DNA from: Alkalicoccus luteus
GTDB taxonomy: Bacteria; Bacillota; Bacilli; Bacillales; Salisediminibacteriaceae
Reading direction: 5' to 3' (one strand)
Assembly: GCA_052061695.1 (NCBI GenBank)
Contig: JBPZEY010000009.1
DNA: 64,000 nt
The stretch's first letter is position 1. Each line of letters begins with the position of its first letter. The notes below the pieces were generated by a model. It had not been told where the DNA came from and searched no databases. It saw only the letters and a list, made by a program, of their open reading frames with translations. The position numbers and the translations under genes are program-made. This document shows, one piece after another, positions 6,683-15,385 of the stretch.

Positions 6683-9352
6683 TTAGTTTGAGACAGCCTC
6701 GCTGCTCGCTTGCTTCGAACCGGCACGTATCGCTGCCTGTGCTGCTGCCAGTCTTGCAACAGGTACACGGAAAGGGGAACAGCTGACGTAGTCGAGTCCC
6801 TGCTCTTCACAGAAGGCAATGGAAGAAGGATCCCCGCCATGCTCTCCGCATATTCCAGCTTTCAAGTCCGGCTTTGCGCCGCGACCAAGCGTGACCCCTT
6901 CTCGTACGAGTTTCCCGACACCGTCTCTGTCCAGCACGACGAAGGGATTTGTTTCCAAAGTGCCGTTGTCTACATAGCGTTGAAGAAACTTTCCTTCTGC
7001 ATCATCACGACTGTACCCAAATGTTGTCTGGGTCAAATCGTTTGTACCGAAGGAGAAGAAGTCAGCTTCAGCTGCAATCTGATCTGCTGTAAGAGCAGCC
7101 CGGGGCACTTCAATCATCGTCCCGACCGTATACGTAAAATGAACCCCGGTATCGTCTGTGACCCGTGCCGCTGCGTCTTCTACGACCTGGCGCATGTCGC
7201 GCAGTTCATTCACGTGTCCGACTAGCGGAATCATCACTTCCGGCTCCACCTTCATCCCGTTCTGTTCCAGTGCAGCAGCAGCCCTAAAAATCGCTTCTGC
7301 CTGCATATCGTAAATTTCCGGATTCGTCATGCCGAGACGACAGCCGCGGTGCCCGAGCATCGGATTAAATTCATTGAGCTCCCTCAGCTTGCGCAACAGT
7401 CGCTGCTTTTGCTGCAGAAGCTCCGAATTTTCGCCTGTGACCTGCAGCTTAGTCGTTTCAACGAGCAGTTCTTCGAGATCCGGCAGAAATTCGTGCAGCG
7501 GCGGATCGAGCAGACGGATGGTTACCGGACGTCCGGCCATCGCTTTAAAAATCCCTTCAAAATCCTCCTGCTGCATCGGCAGAAGCCGCCTCAGCGCTTC
7601 CTCTCTCTCAGAAACCGTTTCAGCAAGAATCATGCTGCGAACAACCGGCACACGCTCCTGTTCCATAAACATGTGCTCTGTCCGGCACAGCCCGATACCT
7701 TCCGCCCCAAACTCGACCGCCTTCGCGGCGTCTACAGGATTATCCGCATTTGCCCGCACCCCGAGACGGCGGACATCATCGGCCCAGTTCAACAGCTGCT
7801 GAAACTCACCTGAAAGTTCCGGTTCAACCATCGGTACATCTCCCTCAAACACTTCACCAGTCGCACCGTCGATCGTAATCAGATCAAGATGGGAGAGCGT
7901 TTTATCCTGAACGCGGATTGTTTTGTCCTGAAGGTTGATTTTCATGCCTTCACATCCGCAAATACATGCCTTGCCCATTCCTCTTGCGACAACGGCGGCG
8001 TGAGAAGTCATTCCCCCTCTGCTCGTGACTACAGCCTCTGCGGCAATAATACCGTGAATATCATCGGGAGTCGTCTCTGGACGGATTAAGATGACATGCT
8101 CTCCACCCTTATAGCGGCGGTCTGCCTCGTCGGCATCAAAAACAATCCGGCCGGTAGCTGCACCCGGCGAAGCTGGCAGTCCTTTCACGAGCGCCTGCCG
8201 CTCATAGCCATCGTCAATGCGGCGGTGAAGCAGCTGATGCAGCTGATCCGGATCAACACGGTCAACAGCCTGCTCTTTTGTCAGCACTCCTTCTTCTACC
8301 ATGTCCACCGCAATTTTTACTGAAGCCTGTGATGTCCGTTTACCATTTCGTGTCTGCAGCACGTACAGCTTCCCTCGTTCTACGGTAAACTCAATGTCCT
8401 GCATGTCTTCATAATGAGATTCCAACCGGCTGCAGACGGCCTGGAACTCTTCGAACACCTCCGGCATCACGTCTTTCATTGTAGATATCGGCTGCGGCGT
8501 CCGAATCCCTGCCACTACGTCTTCTCCTTGTGCATTGACGAGGTACTCTCCGTACAGCAGTGCCTCTCCGGTGGAGGGATTTCGCGTAAACGCCACACCT
8601 GTTCCGGAATCATCACCCATATTGCCGAAAACCATACTTTGGATGTTAACCGCTGTTCCCAGGTTATGAGGGATTTGATGAAGCTTCCGGTAGATAGTGG
8701 CTCTGTCATTATTCCAGGAATCAAACACTGCTTTGATGGACAGCAGCAGCTGCTCATGCGGGTCAACAGGAAACGGGCGCCCTGTATGGGTGTCGACGAG
8801 CTGCTTATACGTCTGAATCAGCTCCTGCCAGTCTGCGGCAGTCATTTCCGGGTCTGAATCGTAGCCTTTGCTTTCACGATATTTTTCAAGCTCCCGCTCG
8901 AAAAAGTATGTCTCTACTCCGAGAACAACATCACTGAACATTTGGATAAAGCGCCGGTAGGAATCATAGGCAAATCGTGGATTATCCGTCAGAGAGGCCA
9001 TCGCTTCTACTGTCTCGTCATTCATACCGAGGTTCAGTACGGTATCCATCATTCCAGGCATGGACGCAACCGCTCCTGACCGAATCGAAACGAAGAGCGG
9101 ATCAGCCGCGCCGCCAAGCGTTTTCCCTGTCTTTTTTTCCAAGTCTTTAAGCGCTGCAAAGGTTTCCTGCTTCACCTGATCAGAAAGCGTTTGGCTGTTC
9201 GTGTAGTAATCAAGGCAGGCCTCTGTCGAAATTGTAAATCCTTCTGGTACCGGCAGGCCGATGTTCGTCATCTCCGCAAGGTTGGCCCCTTTGCCGCCAA
9301 TCAGTTTTTTCATATGACGGTTTCCTTCTTCAAACGCGTATACAAATGTCAT
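6683..9352 (-). CDS. ppdK: Pyruvate, phosphate dikinase
   Basis: An 889-residue PPDK, which interconverts pyruvate + ATP + Pi and PEP + AMP + PPi in the cytosol. Domains in order: N-terminal ATP-grasp (LIGGKGANLAEMTNIGLPVP), swivelling phosphohistidine domain with GGMTSHAAVVARG (catalytic His, with the regulatory Thr two residues before it), and the PEP-binding TIM barrel ending in GTNDLTQTTFGYSRDD and GICGEHGGDP with the catalytic Cys. Length is standard. It overlaps the upstream regulator gene by ATGA, so both form one operon. The likely role is gluconeogenic PEP formation; glycolytic use is also possible. Confidence 0.97.
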   Translation of the reverse strand: MTFVYAFEEGNRHMKKLIGGKGANLAEMTNIGLPVPEGFTISTEACLDYYTNSQTLSDQVKQETFAALKDLEKKTGKTLGGAADPLFVSIRSGAVASMPGMMDTVLNLGMNDETVEAMASLTDNPRFAYDSYRRFIQMFSDVVLGVETYFFERELEKYRESKGYDSDPEMTAADWQELIQTYKQLVDTHTGRPFPVDPHEQLLLSIKAVFDSWNNDRATIYRKLHQIPHNLGTAVNIQSMVFGNMGDDSGTGVAFTRNPSTGEALLYGEYLVNAQGEDVVAGIRTPQPISTMKDVMPEVFEEFQAVCSRLESHYEDMQDIEFTVERGKLYVLQTRNGKRTSQASVKIAVDMVEEGVLTKEQAVDRVDPDQLHQLLHRRIDDGYERQALVKGLPASPGAATGRIVFDADEADRRYKGGEHVILIRPETTPDDIHGIIAAEAVVTSRGGMTSHAAVVARGMGKACICGCEGMKINLQDKTIRVQDKTLSHLDLITIDGATGEVFEGDVPMVEPELSGEFQQLLNWADDVRRLGVRANADNPVDAAKAVEFGAEGIGLCRTEHMFMEQERVPVVRSMILAETVSEREEALRRLLPMQQEDFEGIFKAMAGRPVTIRLLDPPLHEFLPDLEELLVETTKLQVTGENSELLQQKQRLLRKLRELNEFNPMLGHRGCRLGMTNPEIYDMQAEAIFRAAAALEQNGMKVEPEVMIPLVGHVNELRDMRQVVEDAAARVTDDTGVHFTYTVGTMIEVPRAALTADQIAAEADFFSFGTNDLTQTTFGYSRDDAEGKFLQRYVDNGTLETNPFVVLDRDGVGKLVREGVTLGRGAKPDLKAGICGEHGGDPSSIAFCEEQGLDYVSCSPFRVPVARLAAAQAAIRAGSKQASSEAVSN

Positions 9353-10161
9353 GAAATGTGTCTCCTTTCCAATTTGAGTACTTCTAAAATGTAACTGGCT
9401 GTTTCTTCTACCGCTTTATTCGATACATCAATAACCGGGCATCCGACCCGCTTCATTATTTTTTCTGCAAATTCCAGCTCTTTTAGGATTCGGTCGAGGC
9501 TTGCGTAGTCTGCTTTTTCCGTCAAGCCCATCGTACGCAGCCGAATCCGCCGGATGTCATTCAGCTTTGACGGGGAGATCACCAGTCCAATGCAGCGCTC
9601 ACGCGGAAGCTCGTAAAGCTCTTCCGGAACTGCGACCTCTGGTACGAGCGGCACGTTCGCTACTTTGAACTGTTTGTGCGCCAGGTACATGGAAAGCGGT
9701 GTTTTGGAAGTCCGGGAGACGCCGATCAGCACCAGATCCGCCTTTTTCAATCCCGAGGTATCCTGTGCATCATCGTATTTAACCGCGAATTCCACTGCTT
9801 CGATCCTTCTGAAATACGCTTCATCCAGCTGCCTGATCCGCCCAGGTTCTTTTTTTGGCTGTTCATTAAACGTCTCACTCAGCATCGACAGCAGTGGATC
9901 GAGCAGATCGACGGAAGGGACGGAAGTTTTTTCTGTCAGCGTTCTCATTTTTTGCTGAAGCTCCCCTAATACCAGGGTATAGGCTACTACAGCTCCAGCT
10001 GTCTCCGCTTCTTCTACGATACGCTCCAGCTTCTCCGGTGTCTGCACGTGCGAATATCTTCTTACCTCCGTTTTATCTTCAGTAAATTGGGTAAGCGCTG
10101 CTTGTACCATTCGGTCTGCTGTTTCTCCTATTGAATCGGATACAACAAATACTAGTCTCAT
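9349..10161 (-). CDS. Pyruvate, phosphate dikinase regulatory protein (bifunctional kinase/phosphorylase, DUF299)
   Basis: A 270-residue DUF299 protein. The family inactivates PPDK by ADP-dependent phosphorylation of the active-site Thr and reactivates it by Pi-dependent removal. N-terminal FVVSDSIGETAD and the P-loop GVSRTSKTPLSMYLA are diagnostic. The ATG at 10161 follows GGGAGGAAGCA; a longer frame with 23 extra hydrophobic residues lacks a site. Direct coupling to ppdK by a 4-base overlap fixes its partner as PPDK and not PEP synthase. Confidence 0.94.
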   Translation of the reverse strand: MRLVFVVSDSIGETADRMVQAALTQFTEDKTEVRRYSHVQTPEKLERIVEEAETAGAVVAYTLVLGELQQKMRTLTEKTSVPSVDLLDPLLSMLSETFNEQPKKEPGRIRQLDEAYFRRIEAVEFAVKYDDAQDTSGLKKADLVLIGVSRTSKTPLSMYLAHKQFKVANVPLVPEVAVPEELYELPRERCIGLVISPSKLNDIRRIRLRTMGLTEKADYASLDRILKELEFAEKIMKRVGCPVIDVSNKAVEETASYILEVLKLERRHIS

Positions 10162-10202
10162 TGCTTCCTCCCTCCCCCTAATGTGACATACTAATAAAAA
10201 TA

Positions 10203-10230
10203 AGTATAGCACATTATTTTTCCCTATCAA
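10203..10230 (-). promoter_or_regulatory. Sigma-A-type promoter of the PPDK operon
   Basis: On the minus strand TTGATA and TATACT are separated by 16 bases, about 40 bases upstream of the regulator's start codon. Confidence 0.6.
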
Positions 10231-10417
10231 GAGGAAATTTCCATCTGCAGAAAAAAGGGTAAACGTAGAAACGAATAAGTGCTATGCACGGATAAATTCA
10301 CGAAAGTCCCACATAAGACGGTAAGCACATCAGCATTCGCGTCTAAACAGGGTGCCCCTGGCCGCAGCTTTCTTGAAACAGCTGTCACATAAGCATTTTC
10401 ACCCGTTATTCAGCTGC

Positions 10418-10454
10418 AAAAAAAAAACGGAATCAGCAATAATTGCTGATTCCG
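10418..10454 (-). terminator. Intrinsic terminator after the SinI-like gene
   Basis: The minus strand has a 12-bp stem CGGAATCAGCAA/TTGCTGATTCCG with almost no loop, followed by ten T. Confidence 0.85.
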
Positions 10455-10469
10455 GTCTTCCGGTGACGA

Positions 10470-10616
10470 TTACATGCATTGCTGATCTGCCTTTAGCGAA
10501 TGGCTGTTTTCCTGTTTCATTTGAAAGAACGCTCTCACTTCTTCAGGAGAAAGGCCCATGCTCCGCGCTTCCATAACCAATTGTACCCAGCTCTCTGCCC
10601 GTTTCAGTTCATTCAT
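10470..10616 (-). CDS. SinI-family antirepressor-like small protein (48 aa)
   Basis: A 48-residue protein beginning MNELKRAESWVQLVMEAR and continuing MGLSPEEVRAFF. It matches the SinI pattern of a hydrophobic helix (WVxLxxEA) followed by a GLSxEEVRxF helix; in B. subtilis SinI binds and disables the biofilm repressor SinR. GGGTGGGATAGGG precedes the ATG and a strong terminator follows 15 bases after the stop. No sinR-like gene is adjacent, so the partner must be elsewhere. The start codon overlaps a possible upstream reading frame by ATGA. Confidence 0.75.
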   Translation of the reverse strand: MNELKRAESWVQLVMEARSMGLSPEEVRAFFQMKQENSHSLKADQQCM

Positions 10617-10834
10617 GCCCTATCCCACCCTATGTTAAGTATTTGCTCCACATAGGCGGCCCGGCCGTCGTAGGCACCCCACGCCCTTAGACCCGAAGCT
10701 TTGCGCCCCTGCTTTTCAACAGGTTTGCCGTTTTTCTCTGCAGAATGTTGCGGAAACTCCATTTTCCTCCGTGTCTGCCCACCGTCCTCTAAAACAAGCT
10801 GCAACGTTCTGTATGTGTTCACTCTACAAAACAA
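10613..10834 (-). CDS. Doubtful 73-aa reading frame upstream of the SinI-like gene
   Basis: An open frame with an unusual TTG start and no convincing ribosome site. Its only support is that its TGA overlaps the ATG of the SinI-like gene (ATGA), as in coupled genes. A shorter version from an internal ATG has GGAGG just three bases upstream, too close to be typical. I recognise no family. It may instead be leader sequence. Confidence 0.22.
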   Translation of the reverse strand: MFCRVNTYRTLQLVLEDGGQTRRKMEFPQHSAEKNGKPVEKQGRKASGLRAWGAYDGRAAYVEQILNIGWDRA

Positions 10835-10944
10835 AAGTTAAAATAAGGTTAAATAATCATAATTTTTTAAAAATAAATGTGACTTTTTTTGTCATGTCTT
10901 TATTTCCAGTATACAGCGCTTTTTAATCAATCCTTTATACCTAT

Positions 10945-11628
10945 TTATCTGGCTGCGAATTTGTATCCAAAGCCTCGTACCGTTAAGATATAATCTGGAT
11001 ATTTAGGATCCTCCTCAATTTTCTTGCGAAGGTTTCGTATGTGTACTGATACGGTCTTTAAATCTCCATACATGTCGATCCCCCAGATATGATCATAAAT
11101 CTGCTCTGCACTGAATACTTGTCCAGGGTGTTTCATTAAGTACACGAGAAGCTGATATTCTTTTGCGTAAAGCGAAACCGCTTTTCCGTTTACAGTCACC
11201 GTATAGCTCTCTAAATCGACCGCGATGGAGCCGGCACGAAGCTCATTTCGGTCATCGCGGGGTCCACTGCGGCGGAGATTCGCTTTGATTCTGGCTTCGA
11301 GCTCAGCAAGATCATACGGCTTCGTTAAATAATCATCGCCGCCTGCGTTCAGGCCTTCAATTTTATCTTCAGATGAACGCTTACAGCTGATAAAGATTAT
11401 TGGACTTTCAGTAAGTTCACGCATGTTTCGGCAAACGTCAAATCCTTCCATACCAGGAAGCAGGATATCCAGTAAGATCAGCTCCGGGTCGACCTGCTTT
11501 ACTTTGTCAACCGCCTCCATGCCGTTTCCGACAGCATAAACACTGTAGCCTTTTTTCTCCAAATATAATGTCGTGATAGCCCGGATATCCTCATCGTCTT
11601 CTACGAGCATGATTTTATGTTGATCCAT
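10945..11628 (-). CDS. OmpR-family response regulator
   Basis: A 227-residue two-component regulator. The receiver domain has the acidic pair in MLVEDDED, phospho-acceptor Asp54 in ILLDILLPG and the Lys of DYLTKPYDL; the winged-helix DNA-binding domain ends with TVRGFGYKF. ATG at 11628 is used because the receiver domain begins there; it lies inside the 3' end of the sensor kinase gene (14-base overlap), so the pair is coupled. Output genes are unknown. A TTAAC direct repeat with 11-bp period near 10838-10853 could be a binding site. Confidence 0.93.
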   Translation of the reverse strand: MDQHKIMLVEDDEDIRAITTLYLEKKGYSVYAVGNGMEAVDKVKQVDPELILLDILLPGMEGFDVCRNMRELTESPIIFISCKRSSEDKIEGLNAGGDDYLTKPYDLAELEARIKANLRRSGPRDDRNELRAGSIAVDLESYTVTVNGKAVSLYAKEYQLLVYLMKHPGQVFSAEQIYDHIWGIDMYGDLKTVSVHIRNLRKKIEEDPKYPDYILTVRGFGYKFAAR

Positions 11629-14600
11629 GACTGCTTGCCTCCTCTTCAAATCGAGCATGTGCGGCCAATACCGGAATACAGAAGCTGAACGTCGTACCTT
11701 CGCCGATTTCACTTTCCACCCAAATCTCACCGTGGTGCCGTGCGATAATTTCCTTCGCAATGGCGAGCCCGAGCCCTGTACCAGTAGATGGTTTTCCCCG
11801 GTCGCCTGTCGCTTTGTAAAACCGCTTGAATATATGCTCCAGCTGATCCTTTTTCATGCCTCTTCCATTGTCGGTGATGCGGATCACTGCTCCGCCGTCA
11901 AATTCACGGTACCCTGTATCCTGGCGTGTTTCCACTGATATGTGAATGCTGTTTCGCGTGAACTTGCGCGCATTTCCGATCAAATTGTTGAAAACCTGCA
12001 TCATCCGGCCTTTATCAATCGATACATACCACTGTCCCTTTTCAATATGATCGTAGGTAATAGCAGGGAAATGAATATCTGATTCAGACAGCTCCATTGC
12101 GAATGTCTGGTGAACATCGTTTAGCCAGTCCGTCAGCTCAACTGTTTCTATTCCCATGTTCATCTGACCCGTTTCCAATTTTACCAGCTCAAACAAATCA
12201 ACGATCAGCCGGTCAAGCAGTTGAATCTTCTTATCGACAATTTGAAGGTAGTTTTCATCAGAGGGATCAACAAACCCTTCCCGGACCGTATGAATGTAGT
12301 TTTTCAAAAACGTAACCGGTGTGCCAAGCTCGTGTGAAATGTTGGACAGCATTTCCACTCTCGCTGCTTCCATGTGAGTAAGCTGGTCGTTTTTCACTTC
12401 GAGCTCCGCATTTTTACGACCGAGCTCAGCGGTACGTTCATCCACCATTCCTTCCAGCATCAAATTGATATTTTCAAGCTCCTGCCTTCTCGATTCCAAT
12501 TCCTGTACAGCCCCCGAAAGCTTTAAGTGTGTATCTACCCGAATCATCAATTCCCGTCTGTCGATCGGCTTGACGAGATAATCATTGGCACCTGCACGAT
12601 ACGCTGCCAGCCGGTCTTCAATTAGATTTTGAGCGGTGAGCAATAGTACCGGCAGCTCTGTATAGGAAAAGCGTGTCCGCAGCTCTTTACAGACGCTGAA
12701 GCCGGAAAGACCCGGCATCATCACATCCATAATTACCAAATCAAACGACTGCTTTTCAAGTTTTTCCATCACCGTCAGTCCATCGGGAGCCGCGGTGACA
12801 TCGTATCCTTCAAGCTGAAGGTAATTAACGATCACCTGCAGATTCACGTGGTCATCATCGGCAGCAAGAATGCGCTTCGCTCCAGCATGGTTCCGCTCCA
12901 GTTCAGCTATAGAGTCAGCGGCCGGCATAAACTGTCCTGCTGCCTGCTTAGCGGCTGGAAGCGTAAATGAAAACATCGACCCTTTACCGGGGTCTGATTC
13001 AACTTCAATCCTTCCGCCCTGCAGCTCAATCAAACGTTTCGTCAAATGCAGACCGATCCCCATTCCTTCCCGGTAATATCCCTCAGCATCCCGGCCGCGT
13101 TCAAACGGTTCAAACAGCCGGCGGCGTTCTTCCTCAGAAATGCCGATCCCGGTATCCCGGATATAAATGGTCACCGTTTCCTCGCTCTGGGAGCCGCGAA
13201 TGCGAACGGTTCCTTCCTTCGTATAATTCACGGCGTTGATGAGCAAATTATATAAAATTTGCTGCAGGCGGTGCTCATCGGCAGCAACATTTGGCAGCTG
13301 CCCCACTTCGTTAATGATGGTAAGAGATTTTTCTGCTGCAAGCGGCTTTACCATCTCGCAAGCAAGTTCTACAGCAGGCTTCAGATCAACCTCCTCGACG
13401 CGCATGTCAAAGTCCTGATTTTCCATACGCGAGACGTCCACGATATCCCCGATCAGATAAGACAGCCTGCTGCCGCTGCGGATAATAACGTCCAAATGCT
13501 TTTTAGCAGCTTCATTCTGTTCACCGGCGATGCCTTCCCGAAGTGATTCTGCGATGCTGATCATGCCATTCAGCGGCGTTCGCAGCTCGTGCGTTGTCAT
13601 TTGTAAGAACTCATTTTTTAGCCTGTCGGTTCGCTGCAAGGCTTCAAGTGCTTCCTGCCTCGCCTCCTCTTTTTCTTTTTGAATAGCGGTAATTTTGTTT
13701 GCCAAAGCGAAAGAGAAGAGCACGAGCTCGACAGACGTGAAAATCTGCCACGCATATTTCGTGAAAAAAGAGTATGGAACAAAGCCGAGATCGGTAAAAA
13801 TAGATATTAAAACACCGATGACAAAGAACTGCCACGCAAACAGAAAGTAAATGGAGGGGCCGAATCCCTGCCGGTAGCGGATGAGTGCCGCCGTCAGAAC
13901 AGTCAGGACCGTCGCGACGCTTGCGATTACGATTAAATTAAGTGCCAGTGGATATGAATAGGCCCAGACTCCGAGCAGAATGAGGTTAATGGAGAAGGCC
14001 ATATACATATAAATGAGAGATCTCGGCACTTCCTTCCTAAGTTCAAGAAAGTTCACAGCAAAGATAATCGCCATCATGTTGGACAACAGCATAAAAAACA
14101 AGATCGCCCGATTGTTAAACCAAACTGCTTCCGGCCAAATGAACTGATAAGCAAGACCTGTAAACGATAGGAATGTGAATAAATTCACGATAATGAAAAG
14201 GACGTAGAATAAGTAGCTGGGGTGCCGGAGTGATAAGTAAATAAAGAAATTGTAGAGCGCCATAACCGCCGCAAGTCCTGCAAGCAGACCGAGTATTAAA
14301 TAATCCCACTGTGTTTGTTCACTGTAAACCCGCTGGTTGTTCAGCTCCAGCGGAAATTGCATCGCTCCCTCTGTTTCAAAGCGCATGTAATGAGTCATGA
14401 GACCCTCTGTTTCCGCATAGTCCACCGGAAAAACAAAGTTGCGGTTGTTGCGCGGACGTTCTCTGTATGGGACAAGATCCCCTGTTTCGACAGAGGTCAC
14501 GGTTCCATCCGCAAGCTCTGTATAAAGTGTGACGTGATCCATCGTCGGACTGAGCAGCTTAAGAAACCATTCGTCCTCAGCTGCTGAGGCATCTACCTGA

Positions 14601-14833
14601 AACCGGACCCAATAAACATCCGTTGTATAGCCAAAGCTCGGTGCATTCCTTGTAAACGACTCAAACGGCCTATCGCGGATCTCGTCAAAATTCCGTTCAC
14701 CTGTCTCATCAATAAACACTTCCATTTGTTCGTGAACAATAATACGCTCGCCGTCCAGACCCGGCTCAATAGGAGCAGAGAAGGCTGTCACTGGGAACAG
14801 TATCAGACCTACAAGAAAGATAACCAGCTTCAT
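11615..14833 (-). CDS. Hybrid sensor histidine kinase with two kinase cores (7TMR-DISM)
   Basis: A 1072-residue membrane sensor. Order: signal peptide (1-20); extracellular 7TMR-DISMED2-type beta domain (about 25-165); seven-helix DISM region (about 175-378); coiled coil; HisKA with His415 in TTHELRTP; HATPase (about 515-628, NLLINAVNY, DTGIGI, GMGIGLHL); receiver domain with Asp703 in LVIMDVMMPG; coiled coil; second HisKA with His834 in NISHELGTP; second HATPase ending in TGTGLGLAIAKEI. Such DISM sensors usually bind a carbohydrate-like ligand, which is inference here. ATG 14833 is chosen for the signal peptide and GGTGGAG upstream. The cognate OmpR regulator overlaps its end. Confidence 0.93.
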   Translation of the reverse strand: MKLVIFLVGLILFPVTAFSAPIEPGLDGERIIVHEQMEVFIDETGERNFDEIRDRPFESFTRNAPSFGYTTDVYWVRFQVDASAAEDEWFLKLLSPTMDHVTLYTELADGTVTSVETGDLVPYRERPRNNRNFVFPVDYAETEGLMTHYMRFETEGAMQFPLELNNQRVYSEQTQWDYLILGLLAGLAAVMALYNFFIYLSLRHPSYLFYVLFIIVNLFTFLSFTGLAYQFIWPEAVWFNNRAILFFMLLSNMMAIIFAVNFLELRKEVPRSLIYMYMAFSINLILLGVWAYSYPLALNLIVIASVATVLTVLTAALIRYRQGFGPSIYFLFAWQFFVIGVLISIFTDLGFVPYSFFTKYAWQIFTSVELVLFSFALANKITAIQKEKEEARQEALEALQRTDRLKNEFLQMTTHELRTPLNGMISIAESLREGIAGEQNEAAKKHLDVIIRSGSRLSYLIGDIVDVSRMENQDFDMRVEEVDLKPAVELACEMVKPLAAEKSLTIINEVGQLPNVAADEHRLQQILYNLLINAVNYTKEGTVRIRGSQSEETVTIYIRDTGIGISEEERRRLFEPFERGRDAEGYYREGMGIGLHLTKRLIELQGGRIEVESDPGKGSMFSFTLPAAKQAAGQFMPAADSIAELERNHAGAKRILAADDDHVNLQVIVNYLQLEGYDVTAAPDGLTVMEKLEKQSFDLVIMDVMMPGLSGFSVCKELRTRFSYTELPVLLLTAQNLIEDRLAAYRAGANDYLVKPIDRRELMIRVDTHLKLSGAVQELESRRQELENINLMLEGMVDERTAELGRKNAELEVKNDQLTHMEAARVEMLSNISHELGTPVTFLKNYIHTVREGFVDPSDENYLQIVDKKIQLLDRLIVDLFELVKLETGQMNMGIETVELTDWLNDVHQTFAMELSESDIHFPAITYDHIEKGQWYVSIDKGRMMQVFNNLIGNARKFTRNSIHISVETRQDTGYREFDGGAVIRITDNGRGMKKDQLEHIFKRFYKATGDRGKPSTGTGLGLAIAKEIIARHHGEIWVESEIGEGTTFSFCIPVLAAHARFEEEASSHGST

Positions 14834-14975
14834 ATTGCTCCACCATCCTCTGTCGGCAAAAAAAGTCCTTTCACGCGACAACGCATTCGTGCGCCAAAAG
14901 TTTTGCATTCAAATCAGTATGTCTATTCATTTATGAGTAAAGACTCAATAGCTTTCAACATTATCCCACTATTGA

Positions 14976-14984
14976 ATTATATCA
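14976..14984 (-). promoter_or_regulatory. Extended -10 promoter of the sensor kinase operon
   Basis: The minus strand has TGATATAAT, a perfect TATAAT with the TGn extension, 143 bases upstream of the kinase start. No good -35 is visible. The rest of the ~300-base gap 14834-15142 holds nothing else I can support. Confidence 0.45.
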
Positions 14985-15349
14985 TATCTGTATTATGATG
15001 ATGATAGAAATAACTTACTATTCAGACACCCGTCCGTGCTGACGATTGCAGAAGAGAAACGGTATTTGCTTCTGTTTCTATGCACGTATTGATCTGCTCA
15101 CGTGTTTAACAGGACAAACTGCTTTGGAGAGGAGGGACCCTGATGCATATCGAGCCCCATGAGCTGCCCTACTATCATTCCCTGCGGCAATTCAGTGCGA
15201 CAACGCTCCAGACTCTTGAAGCGCTGATTGGACGCGGGACCGTTTTTATCAGCCATACGACTGACGAGATGTTTACGGTAATATCAACTGCCGGCGACGG
15301 TTCTATACCGCTGCAGCCTGGTTCGTCCATGCCTTTGGAGGATGCTTAC

Positions 15350-15385
15350 TGACAGCTTATTAAAAACGGCGGCGGTCTGCCGCTG
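15350..15385 (+). other. SECIS-like hairpin after the in-frame TGA
   Basis: A 7-bp stem CGGCGGC (15367-15373)/GCCGCTG (15379-15385, one G-U pair) encloses the loop GGTCT, starting 21 nt after the TGA. The E. coli fdhF selenocysteine element has the same GGUCU loop 18 nt after its UGA. The E. coli bulged U is not evident. The stem also encodes Gly-Gly-Gly-Leu-Pro-Leu, so chance is possible. Confidence 0.3.

Noticed and set aside
7329..7813. Long plus-strand frames within ppdK and within cysI, cysJ and betB
   Set aside because: They are antisense shadows of strongly conserved genes, with Ser/Arg/Pro-rich composition and no start signals.
14834..15142. Small gene in the gap before the GGDEF-EAL gene
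   Set aside because: Frames there are short and have no ribosome site. Only an extended -10 element for the kinase operon is supported.
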